This document shows positions 48,823 through 62,215 of a DNA stretch of 64,000 bases, in pieces; the first letter of the stretch is position 1, and each line of letters begins with the position of its first letter. The translations under genes were made by a program, and so were the position numbers. The notes below the pieces were generated by a model, which saw nothing but the letters and a program-made list of their open reading frames with translations, made no database searches and was not told where the DNA came from. The DNA is from Hemicentrotus pulcherrimus (taxonomy: Eukaryota > Echinodermata > Echinoidea > Camarodonta > Strongylocentrotidae): NCBI GenBank assembly GCA_003118195.1, contig BEXV01000157.1:114751-178750 (forward strand), in the 5' to 3' direction.

Positions 48823-51460
48823 GCTGCTGAAACACGAAATCAATTACTTTTTCAGGACAACTGATTAAAATTTGTCAATTACTCTCGACAAATGATAACA
48901 AAATGGAAATCGTACCAAATTATGAAAAAATGATTATCCATTTGAGCAAATACTTGCCCGAAGTTAGTAGGGAATAACTCCCTAACGCTGAACACTTGTA
49001 ACCTTTATTATTTCTAAGAGTGTAGGTTGTATCCATCCATCATATATGTGTAATACCACTCCATTGAGTGTCTTTGAATATTATCTTAATCGGAAATGAG
49101 AGTTGCTCCGTTGGTTTCCTGGAGCTGAAGCTAATATTTAATGCTCTATTGCGATTTGTTTTATCTAAATATCAAGCATTGTTATTAGTAGTAATATTAA
49201 TATCCATCCGGACCCCGCCCATTTGTCTTTCTCTTTTTCTCATCAAGTATTACTATTACAACCATCTAAAACATTAACCGCTTTCCTTTGTTTATTCAAT
49301 AATGACACTTTAATATTAATACTACAATAATTGTAAATACGAATTAGTTGAAAACGAAGCATGCGTTAGAAAACCTTATTATTCGAAAACTCATTTATTA
49401 TATTTTCATCGCCCATCAGAGGAAAAGATTAAACTTGCCAGTCATTTCTTAGAGCAATTTTCTACGTGGTTGCCACATCTCGAACACTAAAATTATGATG
49501 AACGAGAATGGGTCTTTATGTTTGACTAAACCTGCAAATAAATCATTATTTTTAAATAATGGGCATAACGGTGACCGAGAGAGCTATATCCACAAGAGTC
49601 TAACTCCCGCTATGCTCTTTAGGTTGTATACTGTAATCGAACCGGCCATTTCAAACCCGTGACCTTTCCAAACAAACCGTTTAAAATCTACCAAAGGCGC
49701 CGAGCTTTATTTATCCATCACAATTTCTGTTATTCTCTCTCTCTCTCTCTCTCCTTCAATCTGTTTCGCTTACATACTCGCGCATATTCATTTTTTTTAA
49801 ATTTACATTTTACTTTCAATTTTGAAAAGAAGATTATCAAATTCTCACTTTCGCCGTTTTCCATCCGGGCTTTGAGACAGGTGCGGACAACCTCCGAGAG
49901 TTAATGAACAGGACAAACATGCAATTATGTTAAGATACTACGACACAGAGAAGCTCGATTCCATCTTTCTACCTGGTGGGTTTCCATGCCTCTCCTCTCT
50001 CTCTCTCTCTCTCTCTACCTTTCTCTCACTTTCTCTCAAACGCACACTCTCTCTCTCTATCTCTCTCTTTCTTTCCTCCTTCCGGAGATTGACATCATAA
50101 TTGAGGTGGGGGCCTTCTTATTAAAGTTCACGACTTATACCCTGGTAAGATGTGGTGTTTACATATATGTAGGGTAGCATCAATCAAATACTGAACGTTT
50201 TCCCGATCGCTTGGAACAATCTCCACAGTCAGATGTAAGGTTGATAGCGCTCGTCGAGTGGATGTAACAGCGTCGATGGTCCACATAGAGACTTTGGTGC
50301 TTGAATACAGTCCTATACGCATGTAAACAAGCCGGACGAGAACGTCAAACCACGAATCACCCTTCACGTTTGCTACATTATCTCTTTTGCAGATATAAAG
50401 ATGTCATTATTGATCTAAATAATTAAACAATCATTGTTGTTGACCCGGAGAGATTTCTTATATTAAAATCACCCAAGTCTATTCTTTGACATCGGACAGA
50501 TACCTTTAGCAATTTCTGTCCTAGGACATTGGACAATAATACCGTAACACTAAGTGATAGAAAGGTAATATGAACTGCAGACGAGCAAAGCACGAACTTT
50601 AATAATTCGACCGATAATGACCGATGGTCAGATTGGTATACCATTATGTATCCACTTTTCCTTCCTCAAAATGTTCGCAAGCTTTAAAGAGCTAACGATT
50701 TACTCTGCAATTGAAAAAAAAATACAATAATCTGTGTATTAACCATAAAAAATACCTATTTATAGTTTAAAATATTTGCTGAACGTGAGGATTATAGAAA
50801 TAAGAAGTTGCATGCCTTATAATACCTACAAGGGCAGGATTATATGTATATATTTGCCCCTAGGCTAATCATCGCTCAAGAAATTTAGTATTTGAGGCCC
50901 ATATTTTCATGAACATAACTTTAATAACCCCTGGGATTGCATGCAAAGAGCTGTAAATCTGTGTGTAATTAGTCGCCATATTACCATTTTTTTTTATAAA
51001 GCATCAAAAGGACTGTCAGAAGCTAAAATGTCAAGTTTAGCATTTTTAAAGATACCGCAATTCGAAGAGAAATTGAAAATTGGTGGAAACCATTGCAAGT
51101 CATTGCTGCTAATATTTCAAGTGGCCATCTCTATGTATCTTATTTACTGTAGGTGCGAATCAAAGAAAAAATAATATTTACAGAGATGACTTTACACCGT
51201 TATTATCTGAATATATTTAAAAATATTCTACTATAAATCGAGGTCGAATTCTCTATGTTGTCAATGGAAATTGAAAAAGAGACATTGATTATGTATTTCT
51301 TTCTTGTCTTATCTGGTTTTATATAATGTTTTATTTAAAAAAAGATTTTAGCAGGAAGGTTTTCAAATACAGTCAGATATCTTCTCATCTTTATTTATAA
51401 AAATCCGTTCTTGCAAGCATTATAAAAGAATTATTTGTTACAAAACCAAAAATATAAACA
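48823..51460. other. Gene-free region with CT microsatellites
   Basis: (CT)n at 49735-49755 and a CT/CACA block at 49993-50076. No supported gene. Confidence 0.6.
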
Positions 51461-51540
51461 TTCAAGTTCAAGTTTCAAGTTTCAAGTTTATTTCACATTT
51501 GACAAATAAAAGGAATTTACATAATCGACAAAAATAGAAC
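51461..51540. repeat. TTCAAGT tandem repeat and following dispersed sequence
   Basis: Four imperfect TTCAAGT(T) units (51461-51490) lead into TTTATTTCACATTTGAC. A CAAGTTTATT motif of this kind is common at the ends of dispersed repeats; boundaries and class are unknown. Confidence 0.4.
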
Positions 51541-54500
51541 ATAATATGAAATATACTAAAAGTGTCCCATTATATTAATTCATTGAAAAGACGTCGAAGT
51601 TAACTGTAATGAATAGAAGGTTATACAGAGTGAAATATGAGGAAACCTATTAATAAGCATAGCTTGTAGATTATAGGTTCCCCTAAATAAAACTAACGTT
51701 TGGTTGAAGTAGTTGTAATGGTAGAGGACGTAACAGTAATAAAAAGTGGGCAAGATGCCTTAACATAAGATGATTATACAACGTGAAACAAGCAAAAATA
51801 GCAAGAAAGAAGCCGGTGAAAATGAAATAATGGATTATTTGCAAAAGAGTGAAAGAGAATATTTCTATCAAATTAAGCATTTGACTAAAATGCGTAATGC
51901 AGAAGAATAAGGAGTTAGACACATCCTTCTAAAACTCATTATTTATATGTCCAACTCTCTTCAAAACCTGTAGTTCTGCAAACCTGAGGATAGCTAAGAC
52001 AATACATTTTTCTATTAATTTTGTTTTTGCACTAATGAATGTTTTTAAATGATTCAAGCCTTTTTTTTATATTTAACCTTTGTCTCATAACCTGCAGATA
52101 TCGTGTTTCATTTTTTCCCCTCTCTATTTACGACACTAACTTAACATAATCCCTTTTCCTAAAAGATATTATTATAAAAGAGCCTTGAAACCGAATACAT
52201 GCAGTACATGGTGTTTTTAAAATTATTGTCTTGTTTGCTCCGCCAAGCTCTTAAAAGCACTGTGGCCTTGAAAAGAATACGACAAAAATGTATGTGAATA
52301 TTATGACTAAAAACCTGAAGCTCCCATGTTATTTTTGCATCTTAATTCATTATTTCTGTACCCCTGGACAGAAACTAACGTATACCATTGTGTAAATTCA
52401 ACACACTCACTTTCACACAATGTTCTCAAATGCAAATGCTTCACCATGTTCCTAACGACAAGAACTAGGAGTTTTTTTTTTTAAAGAAATATAGTTTAGC
52501 AGGGAAAATTTTAAGATATGATATGGATCCTAAAAAAAGTGGTCTCGTAAATTAACAGAAATCTAATGACTTGAAAGACACAAGGCATTATTATGATATT
52601 ATCCTTTGCTTACAGCAAAAAGGGATTTAAGCCTGATATATGAGTAAAAAGCCCTTTTGGATCTCAGGCTTTTACGATAAAATACTAACAAACAATCAAA
52701 TTGAGATGAGCAAAGACTGATTTTCAAAAGAAAATGCATTTCTGATATCAACCATATCTAATAACCAACATTTTAAAAACAATATGTAATGTTCTGTTAC
52801 ATTTTAGGATTATACCAACCTAGTTTGTGAACTTTGTCATAACCTCGAAAAAAGAGGCAATTTGCTTGTTCATGACAGACATGCTGGTACCAGTTGACTC
52901 TATTCCGAAAACTGAACACCAGGATGGGAAAAAACACAATACCTTCCATGGTAAGGGGGGGGGGGGTAAAATCTACTGAAAGCAAGAATCAAATATAATC
53001 ACTTTGACTTCAATTTTAGATGATTATACCTCACGGGCACTATTAAACACTGCAAGTGCGAATTTCAAAACTTGTAAACATCGGCGGTTACCTTAAAACG
53101 AACGTTATTATGACTGATAAGAAGTAGGAAGTAACATGTAATTAGTAGAACGTTTGAAACTTGAATAATACAAATGAAAACCACCTGTCCATAAAATGAG
53201 TGTAGGTAGCCATAGATTTCTGATACAACCAGATCAAGCTTTAAATTCTAAGCTCAAAATGGGTGATCTTAAATGTGGTGGTTATGAACTGCATTTCGGG
53301 GGGGGGGCAGGGGTATGAAAGTAACTCAAAATTGTTCACAAACATGTCAATAAGCATTATACTTATTTATCTTTCCTATTGAGCAGCAAAGTCTTAAAAG
53401 AAAGTTTGCTGTAAATCCACATTAAGCCTAAAATTAATGGTGCCAACATAGATATTAACATATGGGACAACACAATACATGTTTTCTTCCCCATTTTGTT
53501 ATGATTGCTGAGCTATCCTTTTATTTCTACACATTGATTTGTATGTTTTAATGTTTTTTACACATATTCTTGTATTTGGCAGTTTGAGTATTGTTTGCAT
53601 TTTTGTCATGACGCAACTACATTATTTTTTGTCAGATTATGATGGAAATGATTGGGAGTGTATTCGATGGGAAAGCAACAACTTCCGTCTGCACAAACGT
53701 TTCCCATCAATCGTTTTTCGGATATACACGGCATAAAAAATACATCGCGAGAAGCCCTCGATACAAAAAAAGCGATGCAAAAGAAAATGTATTAATTGGC
53801 GCGATTGATGGGGGAGATTAGTTACAAAGATGTTAAAGGGATTGCGGTGTCATTGTCTGGCGTCACAATGTATCAATGACCTTGCAGGAACTAAATTATA
53901 CAGGTCCTGGGTGATTCATTAAGACTAAGAGCGAATTAAGTTGGACTTGAACTATGCCAGGCTGCGGGAAGCGCAAATCATGCTCACAAATCTACATTAA
54001 TTTTGGCACTTTATTCATATTTCGTTGTTGAAGGAAAAATATTCAGATGTTATATGTTTTTTTAGAAAACAATAAACCCAAGCTCAGACTCAGAATATGG
54101 ACCCATAGGTATTCTGATTATACTCTGGTATTAGCTATGAAAATTTTCAAAAGTCCTACTGACTAAATTCCCAACACTGTAGATCATAAATTATGTTGGT
54201 CAAAGGGATTTCATAAAGATGTAAAGCTTTAGCAAATAAGGAACGAACTACGATGGGTTAGGACAATCGGAGGAGTAAAAAACGGTAAACCCTATGGATA
54301 GAGCATGTCTTTCAGGGTTTTTTCTTTTATTGTTTTTTTTTTATATTGTACCGGTCCAAATAAAATATCCTATCCACGTCTCTCGAAATACAGTTCAGTC
54401 ACTATCAAGGAAGATTACTAAACCTTTAATTCTTGTTTTCGTATTTTGTCATCCCTTCGCATATTGAGTAAGTAATTGGTTATGACATTTTGAAGAGTGG

Positions 54501-55909
54501 AAAAGGGAGGAGGAAGGGGATGGTTGATGGGATGGGTAGTTACGAAACGGGGTTTATATCTATTCAAACACCAATTACAGAAATAATCACTGCATCACTA
54601 GATCTCGTCAAACTCGTTATGACCAAAGATAATAATTCTCAATTATTCGAACGGATGAAAGAGCGTTAAAATCAGAAATACTTCCAAAATAACTCTCTGG
54701 CTGTGCTACTGACGTCACCTTTATCAATGTTAATGCCTGTTGTCATTGCACTTGAATTCATAATGTAAGGTGAGTGAACTCCCCTCAATGAAAGGTTCAG
54801 ATTTGCTGAATAGACGGTGATATTAATGCGTTAATGCTCCATCGGGCAGGGATAAATCGTTAAACAGTTTTTGCCCTCATGCTTGCTTTTTCTTTAAGAC
54901 CCTTTCTTTAAGTCCCACAATTCCAAACAATTCCATCAGTTGTGAATGAAGAGAAGGTGGACCCCAAAAAAAATCAGGAACAACATATTCTTATAGTTCT
55001 TTTTCAAGGTTGATAGCCGTCACGTAATGCCATTCATGACACGGAATATGCGAGGGCGTAATATTTTCTATATAATTCATTGTTATAATATCATTTGTTA
55101 TTTGTATATGACTTGTTCTGGTTCACAAGATTTAAAGTCATCGAATAAAACAGAGGAGAACAAAAGTTCAAACGAGAGCAGCCCTGTGAGAAAAGTATCT
55201 TCAGAGGGGTCTTGATATCTCTTTCTGATACTTCTCCTTCTTTTGATGCCTGATTGACCTAAGTGATTTCGAGGGCTCACCTCGAATCTCCTTGATTACA
55301 CTTAATAAACATGTTTGTTTATACAATGTGTATACATGTGTATATGTTTACCATTTAATATAATTTCCAAATATGGTGAGAAAAAGTAACACGGGTTTAA
55401 ACCATAAACTATTTTCTCGCAGCGTTGCAAGTTGTCCCAGAGTTCGGCAGAATTTCACTACAGCCTGCATGACGGACGGAGACGGCATAGAGTTCGTCAT
55501 TGGAATTGACCTCTGCCCATCGCTGGTAATCGCAAATTGCAGGCTCTATTGGTTGATAAATTCGCTCTATTTAATGATGCAAGAATCTATTGACACAAGT
55601 ATGTATTATTGGTTTCATGATATTTGTTTTAAATGATGCAAGTGTACTAATTTGTCTCATTTGTAAAAAGAAAAAAAAAAATAGAGTACGGGAGTACACT
55701 TGCTTTACTATGATTTTGATGTAAATGTGTATTTGTTGTTTACAGATTTATCAGCGGGCGTCATTGGCTTTGTGCCAGCAAGCTTGTAGTTTTATACTCT
55801 AGTTTTTTCCCATTTATTTTACAAAATCGTCTTAAAATCTTCTTTGTCATGTATTACTTTTAAAACCATGATTAAGTCTAGTTAGGGATGTTAATAAAAA
55901 ACACATACA
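51541..55909. other. Gene-free region
   Basis: AT-rich; G runs at 52955-52966 and 53299-53306. Short frames of 60-87 codons without recognisable domains. No supported gene. Confidence 0.6.
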
Positions 55910-56146
55910 TAATAATAACAATACTAATAACAGCGGGTTCTCGTACATCGCTCATGTCTGTCAAGCTTGGCTCTATAGTATTTTAAGGAATTAATTTCTG
56001 CCAGGTACCCATTTACATCAGCTGGGTCGAATGAGGCAAATGTAGATAAATGTCTTGCCAAAGGACATAAGTGCCAAAGTGGGACTCGAACTTGAAACTA
56101 TGTCATTCACATTTCGGTGACCTATCCGCTAGACCAGGTCACCTGT
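55910..56146 (-). mobile_element. tRNA-derived SINE, near full length
   Basis: Read on the minus strand it opens with a tRNA-like head: GGTGACCTGGTCTAGCGG with the pol III A box at 56121-56136 and B box AAGTTCGAGTCCC at 56081-56094. The body contains TTGGCAAGACATTTATC and CCTGGCAGAAATTAATTCC and ends with an AAT-rich tail at 55910-55931. This is a classic tRNA-head/body/tail SINE structure. The tRNA portion is not itself a functional tRNA gene because the arms do not close well. Confidence 0.75.
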
Positions 56147-56996
56147 ACATAGTGTCATATATATAATTCTGTCTAGGGCTCACTAAAGACTGAAAGTAAA
56201 TTATCCATAATGGAAGACCATACATTATCATATTGTGACAATTACAATAATACCCGGGGATGTAACTACACCAAAGAACAAAATCGATTCATTCTAAATT
56301 GTAAATGGACGTATAATCGAATGAATTCAGGCGTATAAAGCGTAATGAATTTTTACCAATAAGGTTGCTTAAGAGGTAAAAACAAAACATGAGTGTGGCA
56401 AGGCGTTTATAATATATTGACATCATAGTCAAAGTAAAGTACACAAAACTCAGATAAAGCTATGATATGCGAAGTCCAAAAGTCATTGTTTTTCAATGAA
56501 GCAGGTGTACAAATTTGGGTTGGTCAAACAAAAAGAAATCAAACTTGACAGAAGAGAGAAATTAAAAATCTGGTGCACATAATATGACCCTACATATCTA
56601 GGCCTTTGGTGCGGGGAGTAACCTTTATTGTCTAGCTACTTGACTCGCACTTATGAATTTAACGTTAATCATTAAGCCACTTGATGGACAAACAGTTACC
56701 GATCAAAGGTCTAAGATAGAGAGAAGAGAAATGTGCGAGAGAGTGGGAGAGGGGGATATAGAAAGAGAGAAAGGGGGGAATTGAAAAGCATGACAAATAT
56801 ATATAAATACATGTTCCAAAGAGCTATAAGTATGTTTGATTTCTTTTTTAATGTGCACGTATAATGGCTTGCGTGGAGAAAAGAGCGTTATATTGAGATA
56901 TACAAGTCGTCACTTACATTTTGGGGGATAGAATGTATTATTCTTTAAGGATACAATTTATGTTTTGTATCAATCAGCAAATAAAGAAATGTACAC
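56147..56996. other. Gene-free region with GA block
   Basis: GA-rich at about 56712-56790; otherwise nothing recognised. Confidence 0.6.
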
Positions 56997-57380
56997 TAAA
57001 GGGATCGTTTGGCAGTGTTAAATCCCAGATACACGGCCCTTCGTGTGATCAGTGTCTGTGATATGGTGTAATATCGAAGCCCCAAAAAAATTGCGCTTCA
57101 AATGATCAAGAAGTGCCTCAAAAAAGTAAAAAATCTTTGAGTGACCGGTTTTACCACACTCGTTTTCCCCAATAGACTGTAGTGTTGTGAAAACCGTCAG
57201 GCAAACGGTTTTCAAAATGTGTAATTCCAATCATAAATATCTTGATAATATGGCAGGCGATCGGCTTGTAAAAGTCATGGGGTTTCTGACTGACCTAAAG
57301 GTTTATAATTATCATTGCATCATGAGCTAAATCCAGAATTTTGTTTCAGAATGTGAGACAAAATTACCGGATCCCTTTAA
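56997..57380 (+). mobile_element. MITE family B, copy 3
   Basis: TAAAGGGATC at the left (preceded by C, so CTAA and not TTAA) and GATCCCTTTAA at the right, 384 bases, same orientation as copy 1. The changed left flank leaves TA as the only shared target at both ends, a hint that the true target could be TA. The minus strand holds a 70-codon frame (57018-57230) homologous to the one in copy 2. Confidence 0.85.
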
Positions 57381-59627
57381 ACTAAAAAACATACCTTAAG
57401 TAGCAGAAAGGAATAATGTAAATTGAATGACGATGCAATATTAAAGCAAAATGTTCATTACAGTCAACTAGGGGAAACTCCTTTATATCGTCGAAATTAA
57501 GAGAACAAGAAAGAGACTTTTCTTTATTACAATCGGATCTATCCAAACTGGAATCAAGCTAATGAAGAGGTAATGAATTACATACAATACTGAATCATAC
57601 AATTTCTTGGGAAGACCAGGGACTCAACTATATTAGGCCAAATTAGGAATTATGGTCTGTATTTATTAGGTAGGAGTCAAAGGGCGGCAGAGTTTGTCCG
57701 TTATTACAAGATTTCGAGAAAGGGATGTTATTGCGATTTAAAAGGGGACTGCGGTCACCACGTAGCCATGAGGTAAGGACTAGAAAGAACCGCTAGCACA
57801 TTCGGGGGGAAGGGGGGGGGGCAAGGGGGCAAATGTCCACTCCTTTCATATTTCCTAGTGGGAAAAAAGAATACTGTCACTTCTTAAATGTTAGTAAATC
57901 TATCATATGTTTTTATTGATTTAAAAAAATGTATATAACAAAACAGACATTGACCAAATGTTCTTATTGAATAATAAAATGATAATATAAAAGAGAAACG
58001 TAAATCAAGAACAGAAAGAAGAAGAAAAAAGGAATAACAAAATTCCCCTCTCCCCCCCCCAAAAAAAAGGTATTAGGTTAAGGCATAATTTGTATTACGC
58101 CGATTCACATAAAAAGCAAGGAATATAGAGACATTCCCAAAAGACATATTTTGTTTGACAATCCCAGGTCCCATCTACCTCAAACTACAGCTCTAAGGAA
58201 GTGAGTTCCTTGTTGAAATCGATGGCAGTATCAACTGAAATGTTTTGCCCCTCCTGAGCCTATTATCTGGATTCGCCACTGGAAGGAAACGAGATGAAAA
58301 TAGTACACACCGCTGTTGGAAAACGAAAGCTGGATTCCTTGCATCATGCCAAATTAAATTCATTTGAGGTTAGACATTGTATCATCTTAATAGGGAGTCG
58401 CAAGGTCGGGCATTGGACTTGAGTCATCGTGGACGAAGAAACAAAAAATTCAAGTATTTCTTGTTGTATGGTTCCAATTTCCACATGACAAGGTTTGAAA
58501 ATGAAAATGTTTAAATAATCCACACAAATTGTATTTTCTTCTTCAATATTGAATGGCAATATTGTTTATGAGCTGTCACATCCAGTGTTAGTTTTAAGCA
58601 TAAACAATTATTTAAAATCCCATTATTAGCACAAACATAGACAGTCCTCATCTCATCGACAAAAATTTACAAATTTTACAATCACTTAAGATTAAATATG
58701 TAAATAAAATGTTAATTAGTACCTTTCAATACTTCTCAGAAATCATTTCCCTATCTATTATTTTTACAAGACGCAAAGCACTTTTCTTCATTGCATTTGT
58801 CCATGGATACCAATATGTCGATTTTCATGTTTATTCCTGCGAATAGACTATTTCCGGATATGAGGTTGGTGGAGAAATGGATCGCATTCAATCACAAAAA
58901 GCCTTGTGGGATCATTTTCTCAACATAGGAGTCGTCGATACAACAACACATAGTTATTTCATGTATACGTCTTGAATTAGCGTCATTCCTTAATTCGAAG
59001 AACACTTGATTCCATATTTGATTCATTTTTGTTCAGAGTACACGATAGGAATATATGTAGCTTCTTTACTACCTGCCAACAATGATAGCTTGATAGTTAT
59101 TATGATATAGTTGGTACTAAATTTTATTATTATTATTATTATCTATTGTGAGGATACGTATAAATAATTGTCCTACCACGTCATTTATGAATAGTTCCTG
59201 TCCTGTCACTTGAATATTGCTTAAATGGTATGTGGCGGTATATCCTATTTCTTGGATGTCCTCTTTGATTTTCTCGTATACACCTACATTAAAATATTCA
59301 CCCTTTAACCTTGCTTTAGCATTCACACATGGTATAGTTCCTACTAAACATATGAACACATAAACCCACGTACACGCAGTATCAACTGTCTAATATTTCA
59401 TGTTCGGTTGTTGTTTTGCTGCCATTGCCAAATACTCGCTGGTAGGACGCGAGAGTCAAGCCAAGTCATCAGGCAGTGTAGTGCGTCTGTGCTGGACAGC
59501 TCGGCGTCCCGAAGCCGCATCGAGGCAGAGAGAGGTAGAAATGGAAAGAGGGGTGGAAGAATCAAGGAGTTATTTGGAAGAATGAAAGAGAAACAGGAGT
59601 TAGACGGAGTAGAGGAATAGGAAGGTT
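57381..59627. other. Gene-free region
   Basis: G-rich run at about 57805-57818, C-rich/A-rich run at 58041-58068, (ATT)n at 59123-59142 and a short CpG-bearing patch at 59440-59530. No supported gene. Confidence 0.55.
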
Positions 59628-59630
59628 AAG

Positions 59631-59665
<35 letters not shown>

Positions 59666-60098
59666 GGTAAATGGAAAGAGGGGGAAAAGGGAGAAAAGTA
59701 GGGAAACAAGGGGAGAAAGAGAGAAAGTGTGTGCGTGTGCGCAAGCGTGTTGGGGTTTGTGCGTGTGCGTGTATGTGAGAGAGAACGGAGAGAGAAGAGA
59801 AAAGTAAGATAGAGAGAGAGAGAGAGAAAGAGAGAAAGGGTAAAAAGAGGGGAAAGGATGGAATTACAGTAGGGGAGGGCGACTGAAAGGAGGGGTAAGG
59901 AGAGGGGGACGGAGAGAGACAGACAGGCAGACAGACACAGACAGAGACAACAATTTGAAAAGATAAGAAAGACAGAAAAGGACAGGGAAAGAGAGGGGGT
60001 ACGAAACAGAGAAAGAAGAAATATGAAAGAAAGAGGAGAGATATATATATAGTAAGAGAGAGAGAGGGGGAGAGAGAGGGGGAGAGAGAGAAAAGCAA
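59628..60098. repeat. Large purine-rich (GA) block
   Basis: About 470 bases of nearly pure purine on the plus strand, with GA runs at 59630-59665, 59812-59840 and 60055-60092, interrupted by a GTGTGCGTGTGC segment at 59728-59778. The 185- and 205-codon minus-strand frames are Ser/Leu/Phe-rich translations of the CT strand and are not genes. The longest frame in the window sits on this repeat. Confidence 0.93.
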
Positions 60099-60184
60099 TT
60101 GCGAGAATGAACGCCAAATGGAGCCTTCGCTCAGTAGGATAGCACACTGATGATCCAGCAGGGGCAGTTCGAAGATCAAGCACT

Positions 60185-61900
60185 AAACATATTTATCTAA
60201 CGTCATGCCCAAACCGACGACCCAGACGGCTTGACTTTACACCCTCCCATCCAGCCGTGTCGTTGACATAAGCAGACACAAAACCACCGCCAGATAATAT
60301 TTTCCTAGCCTATTCATTAACAACCTATTTATTTTTGGTCACTTGTAAAGCAACAAGCGACGAACAGTTACAAAGCGGGAATCAGCAACATTTATACCAA
60401 CGCATCCCATATTTTTGCAACCTATCGTTTGCATTGTAATGTATACGGTACATCACGGCTTTGTTTCGAGTGCGTAATTATGAAAACATTTCTCGATTTC
60501 CTTGGTTTCGTCTTCTTTTAATGTCAGCCATATTAATAGGATTTCCTGGAGGACTGAGATTAATTTCTGTATTTCTAAGTAAACCATGAAAATGGTTTCA
60601 GAGATAATACACAGGTTCATGAGGCTTGTGATAATTGGTTACTCAATGTAGTTTTGTTGTTATGTTATTTCGATTGCTTTATGAAGAATGTCTCGGTATA
60701 TCTAAATAATGTACACACAAACACACACGCATATAAACTAATACTATTACATATTTACATTATAAATCATATTCCATTTTCAGATGACTACCTTGAAAAC
60801 AACGTAATCGAACCTTAAATGATAAGGCTTTAGCCCAAAATGTCCTTCTCAACCTTTCGTGTCTATTACTAATTCCGTGAGCAAAATCATGTTTTGTCTT
60901 TCTGCATATTCCATCCATCAAAGATGCGTTGGATCAATTCATAGTGAGGGTCGCGAGTGGTTTCACCATTTAGTCGTTCCCCTTCACCTGCTGGCAATGC
61001 TGGACTCGTCGCACGGTTTTTCGTAATCGTTTATCAGGTCTTTCCAACATTCATTCAGCTTTATACGGATCGTAGTGATTATAACAGGTTGTGTCATTAG
61101 GCCCATTGACTCTACCTTTCAGCTAGTCTGATTTCAGTTTAAAGCCAAATTAATGGTTACATCAAAAACACATCAGTTGATGAATGCTAACATCAATTCT
61201 ATACGATTTCTGCTTAAGAGAAATGAGCAGAAATATTGTGGACAATGAAATCATAACAAGTGACAGCCATGCAGTTTATGATGTTGTTGTTGCTTTAGTT
61301 TTAGTTTGATATTGTTGTTGTTCTTACTGTTGTAAATTGATGAAACTCTATGTGAAATCTTTACCCATTGACTATCACCAAAAAAAAAGAACAGATTCAA
61401 ACTGGATATATTCTAAATTGCGTTTTTTGCTACACTCATTGCTTCTAAGCTCACTACATCTGCTACACTCATCCACAGCCCCCCCCCTCAAAAATAAAAA
61501 TGCGTCTCAATAACATTACCAATCTATGACCTTGTAATAATGTAACAGTCACAGCGATGGATTTTTTTTTTTGAGGTCACTAATGCAAAAGCATACCGTA
61601 CTACAGGAGGATAATGCGACGTTTCACTCCCGTAATCGTTGTCACACATCATTTTACTAATCCATTTTAGCCATCCCAGTGGAATGGTCGGATAGCTAGC
61701 TCTGCCTCATCTTTTTTTTTTTTTAAGAGTAAGTCCACTACAGGTTCATAAAGAGAAGATTGCTCGCAAATGGGTACTAACAATTATTGCATTAGTTTCT
61801 ACTTTGGAATTGACGAGGAGCGACAGTTGGGGGAGACTGCTCTGCGTACCATAGTAATTGTAAATGAGATTTTTTTAATGGCTGAAATATTGTGTCTTGT
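60185..61900. other. Gene-free region
   Basis: CACACAC tract at about 60713-60729, TTGTTG repeats at about 61280-61335, C7 at 61482, T runs at 61562 and 61712. No supported gene. Confidence 0.6.
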
Positions 61901-61924
61901 TAAACCGTGATTGTTACTAATTAC

Positions 61925-62215
61925 TTACTTCTACTAACTACTACTACTACTACTTCTGCTGTTGCTGCGGCTACAACTACTACTACTACTATACTTATAC
62001 TGCTACTAGTACGTCTTATACTTTTTTGCTCCACCGTGATTATTACTAATCACTTGCTACAACTAAATACAACTTGTACTGCTGCTGCTACAACTACTTC
62101 TATACTAATACAAATACAAATACATATACATCTAAATATTATACAAAAAAAAATAAACAAATAAAAATAATAAAATACAAAAACCACTACAAAAACAACT
62201 ACTACTACTACTACT
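61925..62215. repeat. CTA/ACT triplet-repeat region
   Basis: Interrupted (CTA)n-type triplets over about 290 bases, with runs at 61936-61953, 61975-61990 and 62198-62215 and AAATA-rich sequence between. Frames rich in Thr, Tyr or Val are translations of the repeat. Confidence 0.85.

Noticed and set aside
56070..56146. tRNA gene on the minus strand
   Set aside because: A and B boxes are present but the arms do not pair well and it is fused to a SINE body and tail.
59562..60183. 205- and 185-codon minus-strand ORFs
   Set aside because: Low-complexity Ser/Leu/Phe translation of a GA/CT microsatellite block.
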